DNA of 64,000 bases from Clostridium moniliforme (GCF_017873235.1 NZ_JAGGJZ010000001.1:62001-126000); one strand, 5' to 3'. Positions 28,301 to 38,600 are shown, counted from the first letter of the stretch. A program made the numbers and translations. Notes: generated from the letters alone by a model not told the origin.

Positions 28301-29673
28301 ACTGCACCAATTTCAATTATTTTATCATTTTTAGGAGAAAACCCTGTAGTTTCTAAGTCAAATACTACATAAGAACTATCTAAAGTTTCTCCCTTTTCAT
28401 GAAGAGCTATTGGAATACCATCATCAACTAAATATCCTTCAACTCCATAAAGAACCTTTATTCCAAATTTCTTTGAGGCACTTTGAGCATCTGGGAAAGA
28501 TTGGACTACACCATGGTCTGTAATAGCTATAGCTTCATGACCCCACTTTGCAGCTCTTTCAATAAGTCTACTTGCAGATGTCATTCCATCCATAGTACTC
28601 ATATTTGTGTGTAAGTGAAGTTCTACTCTCTTTTCTAAAGACCCATCCATTCTTTCTATTTTTTTCATTTTAACTATATCTCTACCCATTATTACTACTT
28701 CTCTAGCATAAGTATCATATATAGCTTCCCCTCTTACTTTACAGTAAAGTCCCTTTTTAACATTTTCTAATACTTCATCTTTATCCTTTTCTTTTAAGAA
28801 ACATTTAACTGTTATAGAACTTGTATAATCTGTTATAAAGAATGTTAAAATTGTTTTTCCTGTTCTAGTTTCAATTATTTCAGTTTTAAATACTTCTCCA
28901 ATTATTGCAACATAACCTGAAGTTTCATCAATATCACATATTTTCATTGCTTCTTGACTTATATTTCTTCCTAAAATAGTGTTTTCACCTTTAGGCTCTC
29001 TTTTATATTTTTGATATCCTTCATTTTTATTATTTTTAGAAGAAGTTTCTCTCTTTTCTTTTTTCTCTTTATTTTCTTGTGAAGAGGATGAATTCATTTG
29101 AACTATCTTTCCTTGTAGTACATCTTCAACTATTTTCTTGTTTTCTTTTGCTTTATTTTCCTCATAATTATTATCTTCAAGCAAACTATCATATTTTAAT
29201 TCAATTCTTACATGAACTCCAAAAATATCATGAATTCTAGCTGAAACTTTTCTCTCAATATCCTTATTTTTTAAATGTTTTACTATTGCTTCACTACCAT
29301 ATCTAATTATAATTACATCTTTATCTATATCTTTATGTTTAGAATATAAAACATTTTTAGATAATGGATTTTTCTTAACTATATTTAAAACAACATCAGA
29401 CCAATATTTTTCTAATATATCCTTTATACTAGCCCCTTCTACATCTTTATAAACTAGTAATTCTACATTTATATTAATGCCTAGGTTTTTTACTATTAAT
29501 TTTTTAAGAAATTCTTCTTCACTTTCAGTTAAACTTTCCTTACACTTTAATATAACCTTTAAAACATTGCTTTTTTTATAAAATTGAAATCTATTTAATT
29601 TTATTTCTTTATCTTCTAAATTTTCCTTTTTATTTATTTCTTTATTAAGTCTCTTAATGAACTCTTCGCTCAA
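25327..29673 (-). CDS. polC: DNA polymerase III alpha subunit, Gram-positive PolC type
   Basis: Main replicative polymerase of low-GC Gram-positives, with built-in proofreading. The 1448 residues contain, in order, an N-terminal region, an OB-fold domain (about 235-300), a PHP domain ([26 protein letters not shown]), an inserted DnaQ-like exonuclease ([12 protein letters not shown], ending [11 protein letters not shown]), a palm domain with [15 protein letters not shown] and [15 protein letters not shown], and a four-cysteine zinc site (CPKCKN, CPKCGA). Start is TTG 29673 after GGAGGG. In Bacillus proS lies between rasP and polC; here ispG is the upstream neighbour. Confidence 0.98.
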   Translation of the reverse strand: MSEEFIKRLNKEINKKENLEDKEIKLNRFQFYKKSNVLKVILKCKESLTESEEEFLKKLIVKNLGININVELLVYKDVEGASIKDILEKYWSDVVLNIVKKNPLSKNVLYSKHKDIDKDVIIIRYGSEAIVKHLKNKDIERKVSARIHDIFGVHVRIELKYDSLLEDNNYEENKAKENKKIVEDVLQGKIVQMNSSSSQENKEKKEKRETSSKNNKNEGYQKYKREPKGENTILGRNISQEAMKICDIDETSGYVAIIGEVFKTEIIETRTGKTILTFFITDYTSSITVKCFLKEKDKDEVLENVKKGLYCKVRGEAIYDTYAREVVIMGRDIVKMKKIERMDGSLEKRVELHLHTNMSTMDGMTSASRLIERAAKWGHEAIAITDHGVVQSFPDAQSASKKFGIKVLYGVEGYLVDDGIPIALHEKGETLDSSYVVFDLETTGFSPKNDKIIEIGAVKIENGKIIDRFSEFVNPKRNIPYKITELTGISDDMVKNSEDIETLLPKFLEFSKGSVLVAHNAAFDTGFIKGNCRRLGLDFDFTILDTVPLARFLYPELKKVKLNIVAKHLGISLENHHRAVDDAKATCDILLKCFEKLKEEKEIYDLKSLNDEFLSNFDIKRQPTYHIIILAKTQAGLKNLYKLVSEAHLENFFKSARTKKSKLQEMREGLIIGSACEAGELYRAILDGRSDEEITKVAEFYDYLEIQPIANNNFLIKKGNVEDEEELREINRKIYNIGKKLNKPVVATGDVHFLEPQDEAFRRIIMAGKGFKDADDQPPLYFKTTDEMLKEFSYLGEEEAKEVVITNPNKIASEVENIKPIPDETFPPKIEGAEDEIRNMVRKKVHSIYGENLPDVIQKRLDKELNSIINNGYAVLYLIAQKLVAKSLKDGYLVGSRGSVGSSFVATMSDITEVNGLPPHYVCPKCKNSEFFLDGSVSSGADLPPKKCPKCGADYKRDGHDIPFETFLGFEGDKEPDIDLNFSGEYQGVVHKYCEVLFGKGYVFKAGTIGTVAEKTAYGYVRKYLDERDIRVSSAEIERLTIGCTGIKRTTGQHPGGIMVVPSDNEIYNFTPIQHPADDNDTDIITTHFDYHSISGRLLKLDILGHDDPTVLRMLQDLTGLDPKTIPLNDEKVISLFTKPDALGVTKEELECEVGSYGLPEFGTKFVRQMLVDTKPKSFADLVRISGLSHGTDVWLNNAQYFIKEGYTTLKDCIATRDDIMVYLMHRGLPPKMAFTIMEKVRKGKGLSEEHEKLMREYNVPDWYIESCKRIKYMFPKGHAVAYVMMAVRIAYYKVYYPKAYYATYFTVRADDFDADLICKGEGAVYEKLHELYDLGNAATTKEKGMITSLEMAFEMYKRGFKFLKVDLYKSEATKFIIEGNGLRPPINALQGVGDNAAKSIVEARAFGEFISKEDLRLRAKITKTAVEMLDNHGCLEGLPETNQLSLF

Positions 29674-29704
29674 AGGATTCCCTCCTTTTTTCTATTAAAA
29701 ATAT

Positions 29705-29737
29705 TAACCCTCAAAATAAATTTAATTTTGAGGGTTA
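29705..29737 (-). terminator. Terminator of dxr-rseP-ispG
   Basis: A 13-bp perfect stem (29705-29717 with 29725-29737) lies 16 bases past the ispG stop and 32 bases before the polC start. Confidence 0.8.
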
Positions 29738-29753
29738 TTTTATAGTATGAGCC

Positions 29754-30803
29754 TTATAATGATTCTATTTCCTTTATAAGTTCATCAACTAAATCTTCTT
29801 CTTTTACCTTCTTTACTATTTCGCCTTTTTTAAAGATTATGCCAACGCCTTTTCCACCAGCAATACCAATATCAGCTTCCCTTGCTTCTCCTGGGCCATT
29901 AACGACACATCCCATAACAGCAACCTTTATATTCTTTTTTGAGCCTTCAAGTCTTTTTTCAACTTCATTTGCTATTTTAATTAAATTTATTTCAGTTCTT
30001 CCACAAGTAGGACAAGACACAAACTCTATTCCTTCCTTTATATATCCTAAAGATTTAAGTATTTCTTTTGCAACTTTAATTTCTTCAATAGGATCTGATG
30101 TTAGGGATACTCTTATAGTATTTCCTATTCCTTCTGCTAAAAGAGTTCCTATACCTACACTTGATTTTATTGTTCCTTTAAATGTTGTTCCAGACTCTGT
30201 AACACCTAAATGTAATGGATAATTACATTTTTCACTCATAAGTCTATAACTTTCTATCATCATAGGAACATTTGAAGATTTTATTGAAATAACTATATCA
30301 TAAAACTCTAAATCTTCCAATATCTTAACATGTCTTAATGCACTTTCAACTAATCCTTTAGCTGTTGGTTTACCATCTCTTTTTAAAATATCCTTTTCTA
30401 AAGAACCTGAATTAACCCCAATTCTTATTGGTATTTTCTTCTCCTTTGCCTTTTCAACAACTGCTTTTATTCTATCTACACTCCCAATATTGCCTGGATT
30501 TATTCTAAGCTTAGCTACTCCATTATCAATTGCTTTAAGAGCTAATCTATAATCAAAGTGAATATCTGCAACTATTGGCACCTTAGATTTTGCTGTAATT
30601 TCTTTAAGTGCCTCGCAAGCTTCCATATCAGGTACTGCACATCTTACAATTTGACAGCCTTCCTTTACTAATTTATCTATTTGTTCTAATGTTTTATCTA
30701 CATCTCTTGTATCTGTATTAGTCATTGATTGAATAACAACTGGTTCTTCTCCACCAATTAAAATCCCTCCAACATTAACTATTCTTGTTATATTTCTATC
30801 CAT
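29754..30803 (-). CDS. ispG: 4-hydroxy-3-methylbut-2-enyl diphosphate synthase
   Basis: [4Fe-4S] enzyme of the methylerythritol phosphate pathway to isoprenoids; it converts MEcPP to HMBPP. The 349 residues show the TIM-barrel start (PVVIQSMTNTDTRDVD), the iron-sulphur cysteines in FVSCPTCGR and AVMGCVVNGPGEA, and the glycine-rich end. It forms a tight unit with rseP (12 bases) and dxr, so two MEP-pathway genes are co-transcribed with a membrane protease gene. Confidence 0.97.
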   Translation of the reverse strand: MDRNITRIVNVGGILIGGEEPVVIQSMTNTDTRDVDKTLEQIDKLVKEGCQIVRCAVPDMEACEALKEITAKSKVPIVADIHFDYRLALKAIDNGVAKLRINPGNIGSVDRIKAVVEKAKEKKIPIRIGVNSGSLEKDILKRDGKPTAKGLVESALRHVKILEDLEFYDIVISIKSSNVPMMIESYRLMSEKCNYPLHLGVTESGTTFKGTIKSSVGIGTLLAEGIGNTIRVSLTSDPIEEIKVAKEILKSLGYIKEGIEFVSCPTCGRTEINLIKIANEVEKRLEGSKKNIKVAVMGCVVNGPGEAREADIGIAGGKGVGIIFKKGEIVKKVKEEDLVDELIKEIESL

Positions 30804-30815
30804 TTATGTTCTCTC

Positions 30816-31829
30816 CTAAAATTTTATTGGGAATAATATATCCTTAACTGTTACTAAAACCATAAGTCCCATAAGCATTGCAAATCCAATAAAGTTTAAA
30901 GAATTTACTACTTTTTCTGGTACTTTTCTTCTAGTTATAAGTTCTATTAAAAGTATTACTGTCCATCCACCATCTAAAGCTGGTAATGGTAATAAATTAA
31001 ATACAGCAAGGTTTATACTTATAAGTGCCGTAAAGTTTAATAAATTCCATATTCCTGTTTTTGCAACTGCACCTGATAATCTTATAATAGTTACAGGACC
31101 TCCAACATCAGTTTTCAAGTTTGCTTTACCAGTAACTATCATTTTAAGTCCATTAAATGTTTGACTTATTGCTGATGCTGTTTGATTAAAACTTTCTCTA
31201 AAACTTTCACCTATTGTTGGTTTTTTTACTATTTCAAATCCAAATCCGATTAAATCTCTTTTTTCTTTTTTATTATATTCTGGTTTTACATCAAAGTTAA
31301 GTAACTTTCCATCTCGCTCAACCTCTAAATTTACAGCCTTACCCTTTGCAAGACTTACTCCAATTGTAATATCTTCTGATGTAAAAATCTTATGACCATC
31401 TATTTTTTTAAATTCATCTCCTGGTTTTATACCAACTTTGTAAGCTGGACTTCCATCTACTACAGTTGCTACCTTTGGTAATGCAAAACCAAAATGTGCT
31501 GATAATGCAGTATAAATTACTAATGCAAGAACTATGTTCATTATAGCACCTGCTAAAATAATTGTAATCTTTCTAAGTGGAGATTTAGAAGAAAAACTTT
31601 TATCATCATTAACCTCCTCTTCCTCTCCAAGCATTTTTACATATCCACCTATTGGTAATATACCTAATGAATATTTAGTTTCCTTTCCATCTATAGAAAA
31701 TACTTTAGGTCCCATACCTATAGAAAATTCTTCAACCTTTACTCCATTTATTTTAGCAAGTATAAAATGACCAAATTCATGAACTATTATAAGTACGCTA
31801 AAAGCTATTACTGCATATAATATATACAT
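30816..31829 (-). CDS. rseP: Site-2 intramembrane metalloprotease RseP/RasP
   Basis: Membrane zinc protease that cleaves anti-sigma factors, FtsL or signal-peptide remnants within the bilayer in Bacillus. The zinc motif HEFGH is at residues 17-21 in the first helix; the third ligand is in the C-terminal NLLPLPALDGG motif. One PDZ domain (VDGSPAYKVGIKPGDEF) lies between. 337 residues, four membrane helices. The targets in this organism are unknown. Confidence 0.95.
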   Translation of the reverse strand: MYILYAVIAFSVLIIVHEFGHFILAKINGVKVEEFSIGMGPKVFSIDGKETKYSLGILPIGGYVKMLGEEEEVNDDKSFSSKSPLRKITIILAGAIMNIVLALVIYTALSAHFGFALPKVATVVDGSPAYKVGIKPGDEFKKIDGHKIFTSEDITIGVSLAKGKAVNLEVERDGKLLNFDVKPEYNKKEKRDLIGFGFEIVKKPTIGESFRESFNQTASAISQTFNGLKMIVTGKANLKTDVGGPVTIIRLSGAVAKTGIWNLLNFTALISINLAVFNLLPLPALDGGWTVILLIELITRRKVPEKVVNSLNFIGFAMLMGLMVLVTVKDILFPIKF

Positions 31830-31840
31830 TAAGTTTCCTC

Positions 31841-32998
31841 CTAATTATATTTCTTTCTCACATATTCTTTAACTTTCTTATCTAAAAGGATAACATTTTC
31901 TAAAGTTACTTCCTTTTTACCTTCTTCTTTAAAGTGTTCCATACATTCCTCTATTATATCTGCTATTTTAATATAAGGAATTTTTTCATTTAAAAATAAA
32001 TCTACAACTTCTTCATTTGCTCCATTTAAAATTGTAGGCATAAGACCTCCATCCATTCCTGCTTTAAAAGCTAATTTTAGACATTTAAATGTATCCATAT
32101 CAGGCTTTTCAAAAGTAAGTTTTGATATTTCATAAAAATCTATTCCCTTTGCAACAGAATTTTTCCTATCTGGATAATTAAGTGCATATTGAATAGGAAG
32201 TCTCATATCAGCTGAACCAATTTGCGCAATTATACTGTTATCAGAATATTCTACCATAGAATGAATAACACTTTGAGGATGAACTAAAACTTGAATATTT
32301 TCATAAGGACAGTTAAATAACCAATGAGCCTCTATTACTTCAAGTCCTTTATTCATAAGCGTAGATGAATCTATTGTTATTTTTCTTCCCATACTCCAAT
32401 TTGGATGATTTAATGCTTCTTCTACTTTAATATTTTCTAAATCTTCTATCTTTTTGCCTCTAAAAGGTCCACCTGAAGCTGTAAGTATTATTTTCTTTAA
32501 TGTATTTAAAGAATTTCCTCTAAGACTTTGAAATATTGCACTATGTTCTGAATCAACTGGAAGTATCTCTACTCCATATTTTTTAGCTTCATTCATAACA
32601 AGTTCTCCTGCAACTACTAAAGTTTCTTTATTTGCAAGGGCAATATCCTTCTTATGTCTTATTGCTTCAATTGTTGGCTCTAATCCTATCATACCAACAA
32701 CAGATGTCACAACTGTGTCAATTTCATCTAAAGAAGCTATTTTCTTAAGACCTTCTATACCATAAAGAACTTCTATATTTAATCCTTTATATTTTACATA
32801 TTCTTTTATTTCATTTTTTGAAATCTCATCCATCATAGCTACATATTTTGGTGAAAATTCATCAATTATTTCTTTTATTTTATTAACAGAAGTATTTGCA
32901 GTTACCCCTATTAAATTTATTCCTTCTGAATGTCTAATTACATCTAAAGTTTGTGTTCCAATAGAGCCTGTAGCTCCTAATATTGAAATATTTCTCAT
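31841..32998 (-). CDS. dxr: 1-deoxy-D-xylulose 5-phosphate reductoisomerase
   Basis: Second enzyme of the MEP pathway, making MEP from DXP with NADPH. The nucleotide-binding motif ILGATGSIGTQTLDVI opens the protein, followed by the metal and substrate region LPVDSEHSAIFQ and TIDSSTLMNKGLEVIEAHWLF. Full length at 385 residues. GGAGG precedes the ATG, and rseP starts 11 bases later. Confidence 0.97.
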   Translation of the reverse strand: MRNISILGATGSIGTQTLDVIRHSEGINLIGVTANTSVNKIKEIIDEFSPKYVAMMDEISKNEIKEYVKYKGLNIEVLYGIEGLKKIASLDEIDTVVTSVVGMIGLEPTIEAIRHKKDIALANKETLVVAGELVMNEAKKYGVEILPVDSEHSAIFQSLRGNSLNTLKKIILTASGGPFRGKKIEDLENIKVEEALNHPNWSMGRKITIDSSTLMNKGLEVIEAHWLFNCPYENIQVLVHPQSVIHSMVEYSDNSIIAQIGSADMRLPIQYALNYPDRKNSVAKGIDFYEISKLTFEKPDMDTFKCLKLAFKAGMDGGLMPTILNGANEEVVDLFLNEKIPYIKIADIIEECMEHFKEEGKKEVTLENVILLDKKVKEYVRKKYN

Positions 32999-33020
32999 TT
33001 TATCTTCCTCCGTCTATTTC

Positions 33021-33983
33021 TTAATCCCCACAAAATATATCTCTAACCATCATACTATATAAAGGCCCTATAATAATTCCAAGAATACCAAAAACCTTTA
33101 TTCCAATATAAATTGAAAGAAATATAATTAAAGGATGTACATTAAATTTATTACTTAAAAGTTTTGCCTCTAATATTTCTCTTATAACTTGAACTAATAT
33201 ATATAAACATATAAGTCCAAAAGCAATCAAATAATCTTTTACTATAATATTGTATATTATAATTGGTATAAATACAATTATGGTTCCTACATATGGAAGT
33301 AAATCTAAAATACCACAAATTACTCCCAAAATAAAAGAATTTCTTATATTAAGTATAATAAATCCTATAATAATTATTAAAGTTGATATTAAAACTAATA
33401 TAATTTGAATTGATATAATACTTTTTATGTTATTACTTCCCTTATTTATTCTTTTTAGAATATTTTTAGGTATAAGTCTATTCATATATACTTTAAGTTT
33501 ATCTTTGTCAGTTAAAATAAAAAATGAACAAATATTACCTATAAAATAACTTATTATCCCTTCTCCTGTAGTTAATGCCCCAGCTGTGATAATTTTAGGA
33601 TGAAAAATTTTAACAGCTTCTTTACTAATATTAATATTTCCAATTATACTCTCTAATAATTCAGTAATATCTAATAAAAATTTATTTACAATATTTATAT
33701 TGCTAATATAAATATTATTTATTATTTCAAAAATATTTCTTCCTAAATAATAAATAAATAAAAAGACAAAAATATTTAAAATTAACAAACTTAAAGTTGC
33801 AGCTATTTTTTTACTTATTTTAAGTTTTGTAAAAATATTATATAAAGGACTACTTAATACAAATATTATTACTATCCATAAAAATGGCTTAAAATAATTT
33901 TTAATAATAATTACAAAAATAAATATACCTATTAATAATATTAAAGATTCTAAAAGTTTTTTATGGTCCTCTTTTAACTTCAC
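33021..33983 (-). CDS. AI-2E family transporter
   Basis: A 320-residue polytopic membrane protein of the AI-2E/UPF0118 (PerM-like) family, with about eight hydrophobic segments and the conserved C-terminal run LGIIIGPLYSMMVRDIF. Despite the family name, most members are not autoinducer exporters; some are sodium or small-solute transporters, so the substrate is open. Translation starts at GTG 33983, ten bases after AGGAGG. It precedes dxr by 22 bases and may be co-transcribed with it. Bacillus has no such gene between cdsA and dxr. Confidence 0.82.
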   Translation of the reverse strand: MKLKEDHKKLLESLILLIGIFIFVIIIKNYFKPFLWIVIIFVLSSPLYNIFTKLKISKKIAATLSLLILNIFVFLFIYYLGRNIFEIINNIYISNINIVNKFLLDITELLESIIGNINISKEAVKIFHPKIITAGALTTGEGIISYFIGNICSFFILTDKDKLKVYMNRLIPKNILKRINKGSNNIKSIISIQIILVLISTLIIIIGFIILNIRNSFILGVICGILDLLPYVGTIIVFIPIIIYNIIVKDYLIAFGLICLYILVQVIREILEAKLLSNKFNVHPLIIFLSIYIGIKVFGILGIIIGPLYSMMVRDIFCGD

Positions 33984-34021
33984 CTCTACTAATCCTCCTT
34001 TATTTTATATTTATATGCAAT

Positions 34022-34051
34022 AAAAAAAGCCTTAGAATTTTTCTAAGGCTT
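34022..34051 (-). terminator. Terminator of the YvlD-like gene
   Basis: An 11-bp perfect stem (34027-34037 with 34041-34051) is followed by seven T residues on the minus strand. Confidence 0.85.
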
Positions 34052-34108
34052 ATAATCTTTAAAATTTTTATATAGATTTTTATGTTGTTTAAATTAAAAC
34101 TTTATATA

Positions 34109-34483
34109 TTACATCACTTTTCCAGGTAATATTGCATCTATTATTCCAATAACTACTGCAGCTAATATTGAACCTATTATTGATACTCTCATATTTGGAA
34201 CTAAAAATTGTGCTAAGTATATTATTATAGCTGCTATTACAAATCCTTTTATTCCTTTACCAAAAGGGGATGCATCTACACCCATAAATGATTCTATTAA
34301 ATAATCTACTACAGTTATTATAAATGCAGCTAATAAAAATGACCATAATCCATTAATTGAAAAACCAGGTGTAAAAAATGATGTTATCCCTAATACTATT
34401 GCAAATAATATAAGTCTTACTATCCATCCAATAAAACTATTACCATTTGAATCTTTCCTTTGAGTATATTTATTATCATCCAT
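34109..34483 (-). CDS. YvlD-like four-helix membrane protein (phage holin superfamily IV fold)
   Basis: A 124-residue protein with a short polar N-terminus and four hydrophobic helices (IVRLILFAIVLGITSFF, LWSFLLAAFIITVVDYLI, GFVIAAIIIYLAQFL, IIGSILAAVVIGIIDAIL). This is the pattern of PF04020, named after mycobacteriophage holins and including YvlD of Bacillus. There are no phage genes nearby, so a holin role is unlikely; envelope-stress functions are suggested for relatives but not established. AGGAGG precedes the ATG. It forms a single-gene unit between two terminators. Confidence 0.78.
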   Translation of the reverse strand: MDDNKYTQRKDSNGNSFIGWIVRLILFAIVLGITSFFTPGFSINGLWSFLLAAFIITVVDYLIESFMGVDASPFGKGIKGFVIAAIIIYLAQFLVPNMRVSIIGSILAAVVIGIIDAILPGKVM

Positions 34484-34609
34484 TAAAATTCCTCCTTTAT
34501 AAGTTTTTCTTATAAATATATTGTGCTCTTATAAATTAGAAATATACTATGTAATAATAAAATATTATTTTTTCTTTTATTTTTTAATAATATAAATATT
34601 TAATTTTAT

Positions 34610-34643
34610 AAAAAAAAGCTCTAAAAGCTTTACTTTTAGAACT
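34610..34643 (-). terminator. Terminator of uppS-cdsA
   Basis: An 11-bp stem (34617-34627 with 34633-34643, one mismatch on DNA that becomes G-U in RNA) is followed by eight T residues on the minus strand. Confidence 0.82.
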
Positions 34644-34649
34644 CTTTTC

Positions 34650-35444
34650 TTATATTCCTATAATAAATGTTAAATAATAAAATACTACAAGTCCTGAAAA
34701 AAGTATACTATCAAATCTATCTAATATACCACCATGACCAGGTATTAAGTTACTGTAATCTTTTATTCCAACATACCTTTTTATAGATGATGCTATTAAG
34801 TCTCCAAATTGACTAAACACACCACATAAAGCCCCTATTATAAAATAATTATATAATGGGAACAAATTCTCACTTTTAGATACTATAAAACCAAAAATTC
34901 CACAAAATATAGTTGCACCTAAAATTCCTCCAATTGATCCTTCTATTGTTTTTTTAGGGCTTACTTTTGGACATAATTTATGTTTTCCAAAAAACTTTCC
35001 TGAGTAATAGGCAGCTGTATCTGTAATCCAAGAACCTATAAATATAAGCCACACTAAATATTCTCCACCTATTTTCTTATTCACAAGGTAAATGAAACTG
35101 AAAAACACTCCTACATATAAAAAACCAAGTAAAGTTAAAGATACATCTATAAACGTATATTTTAAATTTATAACAGGTATCATTAAAAGTATAAATGTTG
35201 CAAATACAAATATATAAGTTAATATACTAAAGTTTGTTTTCGTAAAATAATAAAATAATACAAGTATATATCCTATAATAGGAATTGGATGAAAATCTTT
35301 TTGTTTTAATGCATTATAAAATTCATACATTCCAAGTAAAGACAATACTATCGTAAACCCTTCAAGCCATACTCCACCTAAAAATACAAAAACAATAAAT
35401 GGAGCAATCATTAAAGCACCTAAATATCTGTTATTTGATTTCAT
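34650..35444 (-). CDS. cdsA: Phosphatidate cytidylyltransferase
   Basis: Makes CDP-diacylglycerol from phosphatidate and CTP in the membrane, the precursor used by PgsA. The 264-residue protein has about seven hydrophobic helices and the C-terminal signature SSIKRYVGIKDYSNLIPGHG followed by GILDRFDS. GAGGTG precedes the ATG; the gene lies 22 bases after uppS. Confidence 0.96.
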   Translation of the reverse strand: MKSNNRYLGALMIAPFIVFVFLGGVWLEGFTIVLSLLGMYEFYNALKQKDFHPIPIIGYILVLFYYFTKTNFSILTYIFVFATFILLMIPVINLKYTFIDVSLTLLGFLYVGVFFSFIYLVNKKIGGEYLVWLIFIGSWITDTAAYYSGKFFGKHKLCPKVSPKKTIEGSIGGILGATIFCGIFGFIVSKSENLFPLYNYFIIGALCGVFSQFGDLIASSIKRYVGIKDYSNLIPGHGGILDRFDSILFSGLVVFYYLTFIIGI

Positions 35445-35465
35445 TTAAAAATCACCTCATTTATT

Positions 35466-36227
35466 TTATTTTATACCACCAAATCTTCTATCTCTTCTTT
35501 GAAAATCATAAATAGCTCTATGAAGATCTTCTTCTTTAAAATCTGGCCAACAAATATTAGAATACCAAAATTCTGAATATGCACATTGCCATAAAAGAAA
35601 ATTACTAAGTCTTTGTTCTCCTGAAGGTCTTATTATTATATCAGGATCTGGAACTCCTTTTGTATATAAATAATTTTCAAATAAACTTGAATCTATATTT
35701 GAAGAATCTATATTTCCATTTAAAACATCTTCAGAAATTAATTTTACTGCTCTTAATATTTCATCTCTTCCACCATAGTTTAATGCAATATTCATTGTTA
35801 TTCCAACATTATTTTTTGTTTTCTCAATAGACTTTTCTATTTCATCTTGACACTCTTTTGGCAATTTAGAAATATCACCTAAAACATTTATCCTTACACC
35901 ATTTTTATGTAATTCGTTTATTTCTTGTCTTAAATACTGAACTAAAAGCTTCATCAATGCATTTACTTCATCTTTAGGTCTCTTCCAATTTTCAGTTGAA
36001 AATGCATAAAGAGTCATATACTTAATTCCAAGCTTATCCGCTTCTTTTAATATTCTACGAATTGTTTCAACACCTGCTTTATGCCCCATAGTTCTTGGAA
36101 GTTTTCTTTTTTTAGCCCATCTTCCATTACCATCCATTATAATAGCAACATGTTTAGGAATATTATCCATATCAAGACTTATATCTTCATTCTCACTAAC
36201 TTTTTCCCCTTTAAAAAACTTAAGCAT
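35466..36227 (-). CDS. uppS: Undecaprenyl diphosphate synthase
   Basis: Cis-prenyltransferase that makes the C55 lipid carrier for cell-wall synthesis. Conserved blocks are HVAIIMDGNGRWAKKR (catalytic Asp), TLYAFSTENWKRP and IIRPSGEQRLSNFLLWQ. ATG 36227 is preferred since GGGAGG lies seven bases upstream; a start 15 bases earlier is inside that site. 253 residues. Paired with cdsA as in Bacillus; the isoprenoid supply genes dxr and ispG lie further downstream. Confidence 0.97.
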   Translation of the reverse strand: MLKFFKGEKVSENEDISLDMDNIPKHVAIIMDGNGRWAKKRKLPRTMGHKAGVETIRRILKEADKLGIKYMTLYAFSTENWKRPKDEVNALMKLLVQYLRQEINELHKNGVRINVLGDISKLPKECQDEIEKSIEKTKNNVGITMNIALNYGGRDEILRAVKLISEDVLNGNIDSSNIDSSLFENYLYTKGVPDPDIIIRPSGEQRLSNFLLWQCAYSEFWYSNICWPDFKEEDLHRAIYDFQRRDRRFGGIK

Positions 36228-36255
36228 GAGTTTTCCTCCCACCTTTTCTTAGTAC

Positions 36256-36283
36256 AAAAAACCTGCTAGAGAGCAGGTTTTTT
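36256..36283 (-). terminator. Terminator of frr
   Basis: A 12-bp perfect stem (AAAAAACCTGCT 36256-36267 with 36272-36283) and 4-base loop; the symmetric A/T arms could work on either strand, but only minus-strand genes flank it. Confidence 0.85.
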
Positions 36284-36290
36284 ATTTAAA

Positions 36291-36848
36291 CTAAATTGAC
36301 ATTATCTCTTTTTCTTTTGCTTCTATTAATTTATCAATTTCTTTTACAAATTTATCTGTAATTTTTTGAATATCATCTTCTAATCTCTTAGTTTCATCCT
36401 CTGTAATATCTCCATCTTTCTTTAAAGATTTGATTTTATCATTAGACTCTCTTCTAATTGATCTTAAAGCAATTTTTGAATCTTCTCCAGTTTTTTTAAC
36501 ATTTTTAACTAGATTTTTTCTAGTCTCTTCTGTTAATTCTGGTATTATTAATCTAATAACAGCTCCATCATTTGAAGGATTTAATCCTAAATCTGAAGTA
36601 AGAATAGCTTTTTCAATATCTTTTAAAAGTGTTGTTTCCCAAGGAGTTATTTGAAGAACTCTTGGTTCTGGAGCTGATATGTTTGCCACTTGGTTTATTG
36701 GGCACATACTTCCATAATATTCAACTTGAATTCTATCAAGCATTGTAGGATTAGCCCTTCCAGCTTTCATTGTTGACAAATCGCTTTCTAAAACACTTAT
36801 TGTTTTTTTCATTTTCTCTTCAGCATTTTTAAGAATGTCTTTACTCAT
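36291..36848 (-). CDS. frr: Ribosome recycling factor
   Basis: Splits post-termination ribosomes together with EF-G. The 185-residue sequence is full length, with MKKTISVLESDLSTMKAGRA, the loop VEYYGSMCPINQVANIS and RRESNDKIKSLKKDGDITED. AGGAGG precedes the ATG; pyrH ends 14 bases upstream. Confidence 0.98.
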   Translation of the reverse strand: MSKDILKNAEEKMKKTISVLESDLSTMKAGRANPTMLDRIQVEYYGSMCPINQVANISAPEPRVLQITPWETTLLKDIEKAILTSDLGLNPSNDGAVIRLIIPELTEETRKNLVKNVKKTGEDSKIALRSIRRESNDKIKSLKKDGDITEDETKRLEDDIQKITDKFVKEIDKLIEAKEKEIMSI

Positions 36849-36862
36849 AAATATCCTCCTTA

Positions 36863-37573
36863 TTATTTTGACACTAATGTGCCTATTTTTTCTCCACTAA
36901 TAGCCTTTTGAATATTGCCTGGCTCATCTAAACCAAATACTAATATTGGAATTTCATTATCCATACATAAAGAAGTTGCAGTAGAATCCATTACTTGTAA
37001 TCCTTGTTCTAAAACTTCTATATATGATAGTTTATCATATTTTTTTGCATCTGAATACTTATGAGGGTCTTTGTCATAAACACCATCAACTTTTTTAGCT
37101 AGAAGAATAACATCAGCTTCTATTTCTGCTGCTCTAAGAGCTGCTGTAGTATCAGTTGAGAAATATGGATTACCTGTTCCTGCTGCAAATATAACTACTC
37201 TTCCCTTTTCTAGATGTCTCATAGCTCTTCTTCTTATAAATGGTTCCGCAATTTCTTTCATTTCAATAGCAGTTAAAACTCTAGTATCTACTCCAACTTG
37301 CTCTAATGAATCTTGAAGAGCTAATGCATTTATACATGTTGCCATCATTCCCATGTAATCAGCAGTAGTTCTATCCATTCCTTCACCACTTCTGCCTCTC
37401 CAAATGTTTCCGCCACCAACAACGCAACCAACTTCTACACCTGCATCTATTAATTGCTTTATTTCTAAAGCTATTCTTGTTGCAACATTAAAGTCTAGTC
37501 CGAATCCATTAGTTCCAGCAAGAGCTTCTCCAGATAATTTTAATATTACTCTATTATATTTACAATCTGCCAT
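36863..37573 (-). CDS. pyrH: UMP kinase
   Basis: Phosphorylates UMP to UDP; the bacterial enzyme belongs to the amino acid kinase fold. Signatures are [20 protein letters not shown], and [20 protein letters not shown] 37573 (MADCKYNRV) follows GGAGGG; an in-frame ATG 48 bases upstream lies beyond it. 236 residues. The rpsB-tsf-pyrH-frr order is nearly universal. Confidence 0.97.
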   Translation of the reverse strand: MADCKYNRVILKLSGEALAGTNGFGLDFNVATRIALEIKQLIDAGVEVGCVVGGGNIWRGRSGEGMDRTTADYMGMMATCINALALQDSLEQVGVDTRVLTAIEMKEIAEPFIRRRAMRHLEKGRVVIFAAGTGNPYFSTDTTAALRAAEIEADVILLAKKVDGVYDKDPHKYSDAKKYDKLSYIEVLEQGLQVMDSTATSLCMDNEIPILVFGLDEPGNIQKAISGEKIGTLVSK

Positions 37574-37606
37574 TATAATCCCTCCGAAATATTCATTGTT
37601 ATTTTT

Positions 37607-37638
37607 AAAAAAAGAGAACACAAGGTGTTCTCTTTTTT
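37607..37638 (-). terminator. Terminator-like hairpin between tsf and pyrH
   Basis: GAGAACAC (37614-37621) pairs with GTGTTCTC (37625-37632), extended by A and T runs on both sides, right after the tsf stop. Confidence 0.8.
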
Positions 37639-37645
37639 AAGGTTA

Positions 37646-38554
37646 CTATTTACCCATTTGTTTTGCAACTTCTTCAGCAAAGTTTTCTTCCTTCTTTTCG
37701 ATTCCTTCGCCTCTTTCAAATCTAACAAACTTTGTTATAGTCATTGGAGCACCTGCTTCTTTTGACTTTTCTTCTAATAACTTAGATATTGTCTTGTCTC
37801 CATCTTTAACCCATACTTGATCAACTAAGCAAACTTCTTTGAAGTACTTTTGAATTCTTCCCATAACCATTTTTTCAACGATCTTTTCTGGCTTTCCTTC
37901 ATTTAAAGCTTGAACTCTGTAAATTTCTTTTTCTTTTTCTAAAGATTCTTGATCTACTGAATCTCTATTTAAGAATAATGGGTTTGCAGCAGCAACTTGC
38001 ATACAAACTTCTCTAGCTACGTCAGAAGCTACATTAGCATCTCCTTCAGTTGCAATTTCAACTAAAACTCCTATTCTTCCACCACCATGAATGTAGCTTT
38101 GAATAGCTCCGTTTTCAACTGATAATCTTTCGAATCTTCTAACTGTCATATTCTCACCAAGTTTAGCAACTAAAGCAGTAAGAACTTCTTGTACAGTTGA
38201 ATCTCCCATCTTTTCATTTAATAATTCTTCAACAGTTTGAACTGAAGTGTTAGCAACTAATTTTGCTACTTCATCAGCAAAATTAACGAATTCTTCGTTA
38301 GCTGCAACGAAATCTGTTTCACAGTTTACTTCTACGATTGAAGCTTTCTTATTATCTTCTGATATGAAAGTTTTAACTAAACCTTCAGCTGCGATTCTTC
38401 CTGCTTTTTTAGCAGCAGCAGCTAATCCTTTTTCTCTTAATACTTCAACAGCTTTTTCCATGTCTCCATTAGTTTCTGTTAAAGCCTTTTTGCAGTCCAT
38501 CATACCTGCACCAGTTTTTTCTCTTAACTCTTTAACTAGCTTTGCAGTAATCAT
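37646..38554 (-). CDS. tsf: Elongation factor Ts
   Basis: Nucleotide exchange factor for EF-Tu. The N-terminal UBA-like domain and EF-Ts signature [20 protein letters not shown] are followed by two core subdomains ([32 protein letters not shown]). 302 residues. The start ATG at 38554 has AGGAGG upstream. It is downstream of rpsB with a hairpin in the gap. Confidence 0.98.
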   Translation of the reverse strand: MITAKLVKELREKTGAGMMDCKKALTETNGDMEKAVEVLREKGLAAAAKKAGRIAAEGLVKTFISEDNKKASIVEVNCETDFVAANEEFVNFADEVAKLVANTSVQTVEELLNEKMGDSTVQEVLTALVAKLGENMTVRRFERLSVENGAIQSYIHGGGRIGVLVEIATEGDANVASDVAREVCMQVAAANPLFLNRDSVDQESLEKEKEIYRVQALNEGKPEKIVEKMVMGRIQKYFKEVCLVDQVWVKDGDKTISKLLEEKSKEAGAPMTITKFVRFERGEGIEKKEENFAEEVAKQMGK

Positions 38555-38600
38555 TTAAATTCCTCCTTATTTTTAAAAAGTAACCCTTATCACTTAGGTT

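Noticed and set aside
33021-33983. Quorum-sensing exporter from the AI-2E label
   Set aside because: Family members have varied substrates, and there is no luxS or receptor gene in the window.
34109-34483. Holin gene as a sign of prophage
   Set aside because: The family name is historical; no other phage gene is nearby and the protein is YvlD-like.
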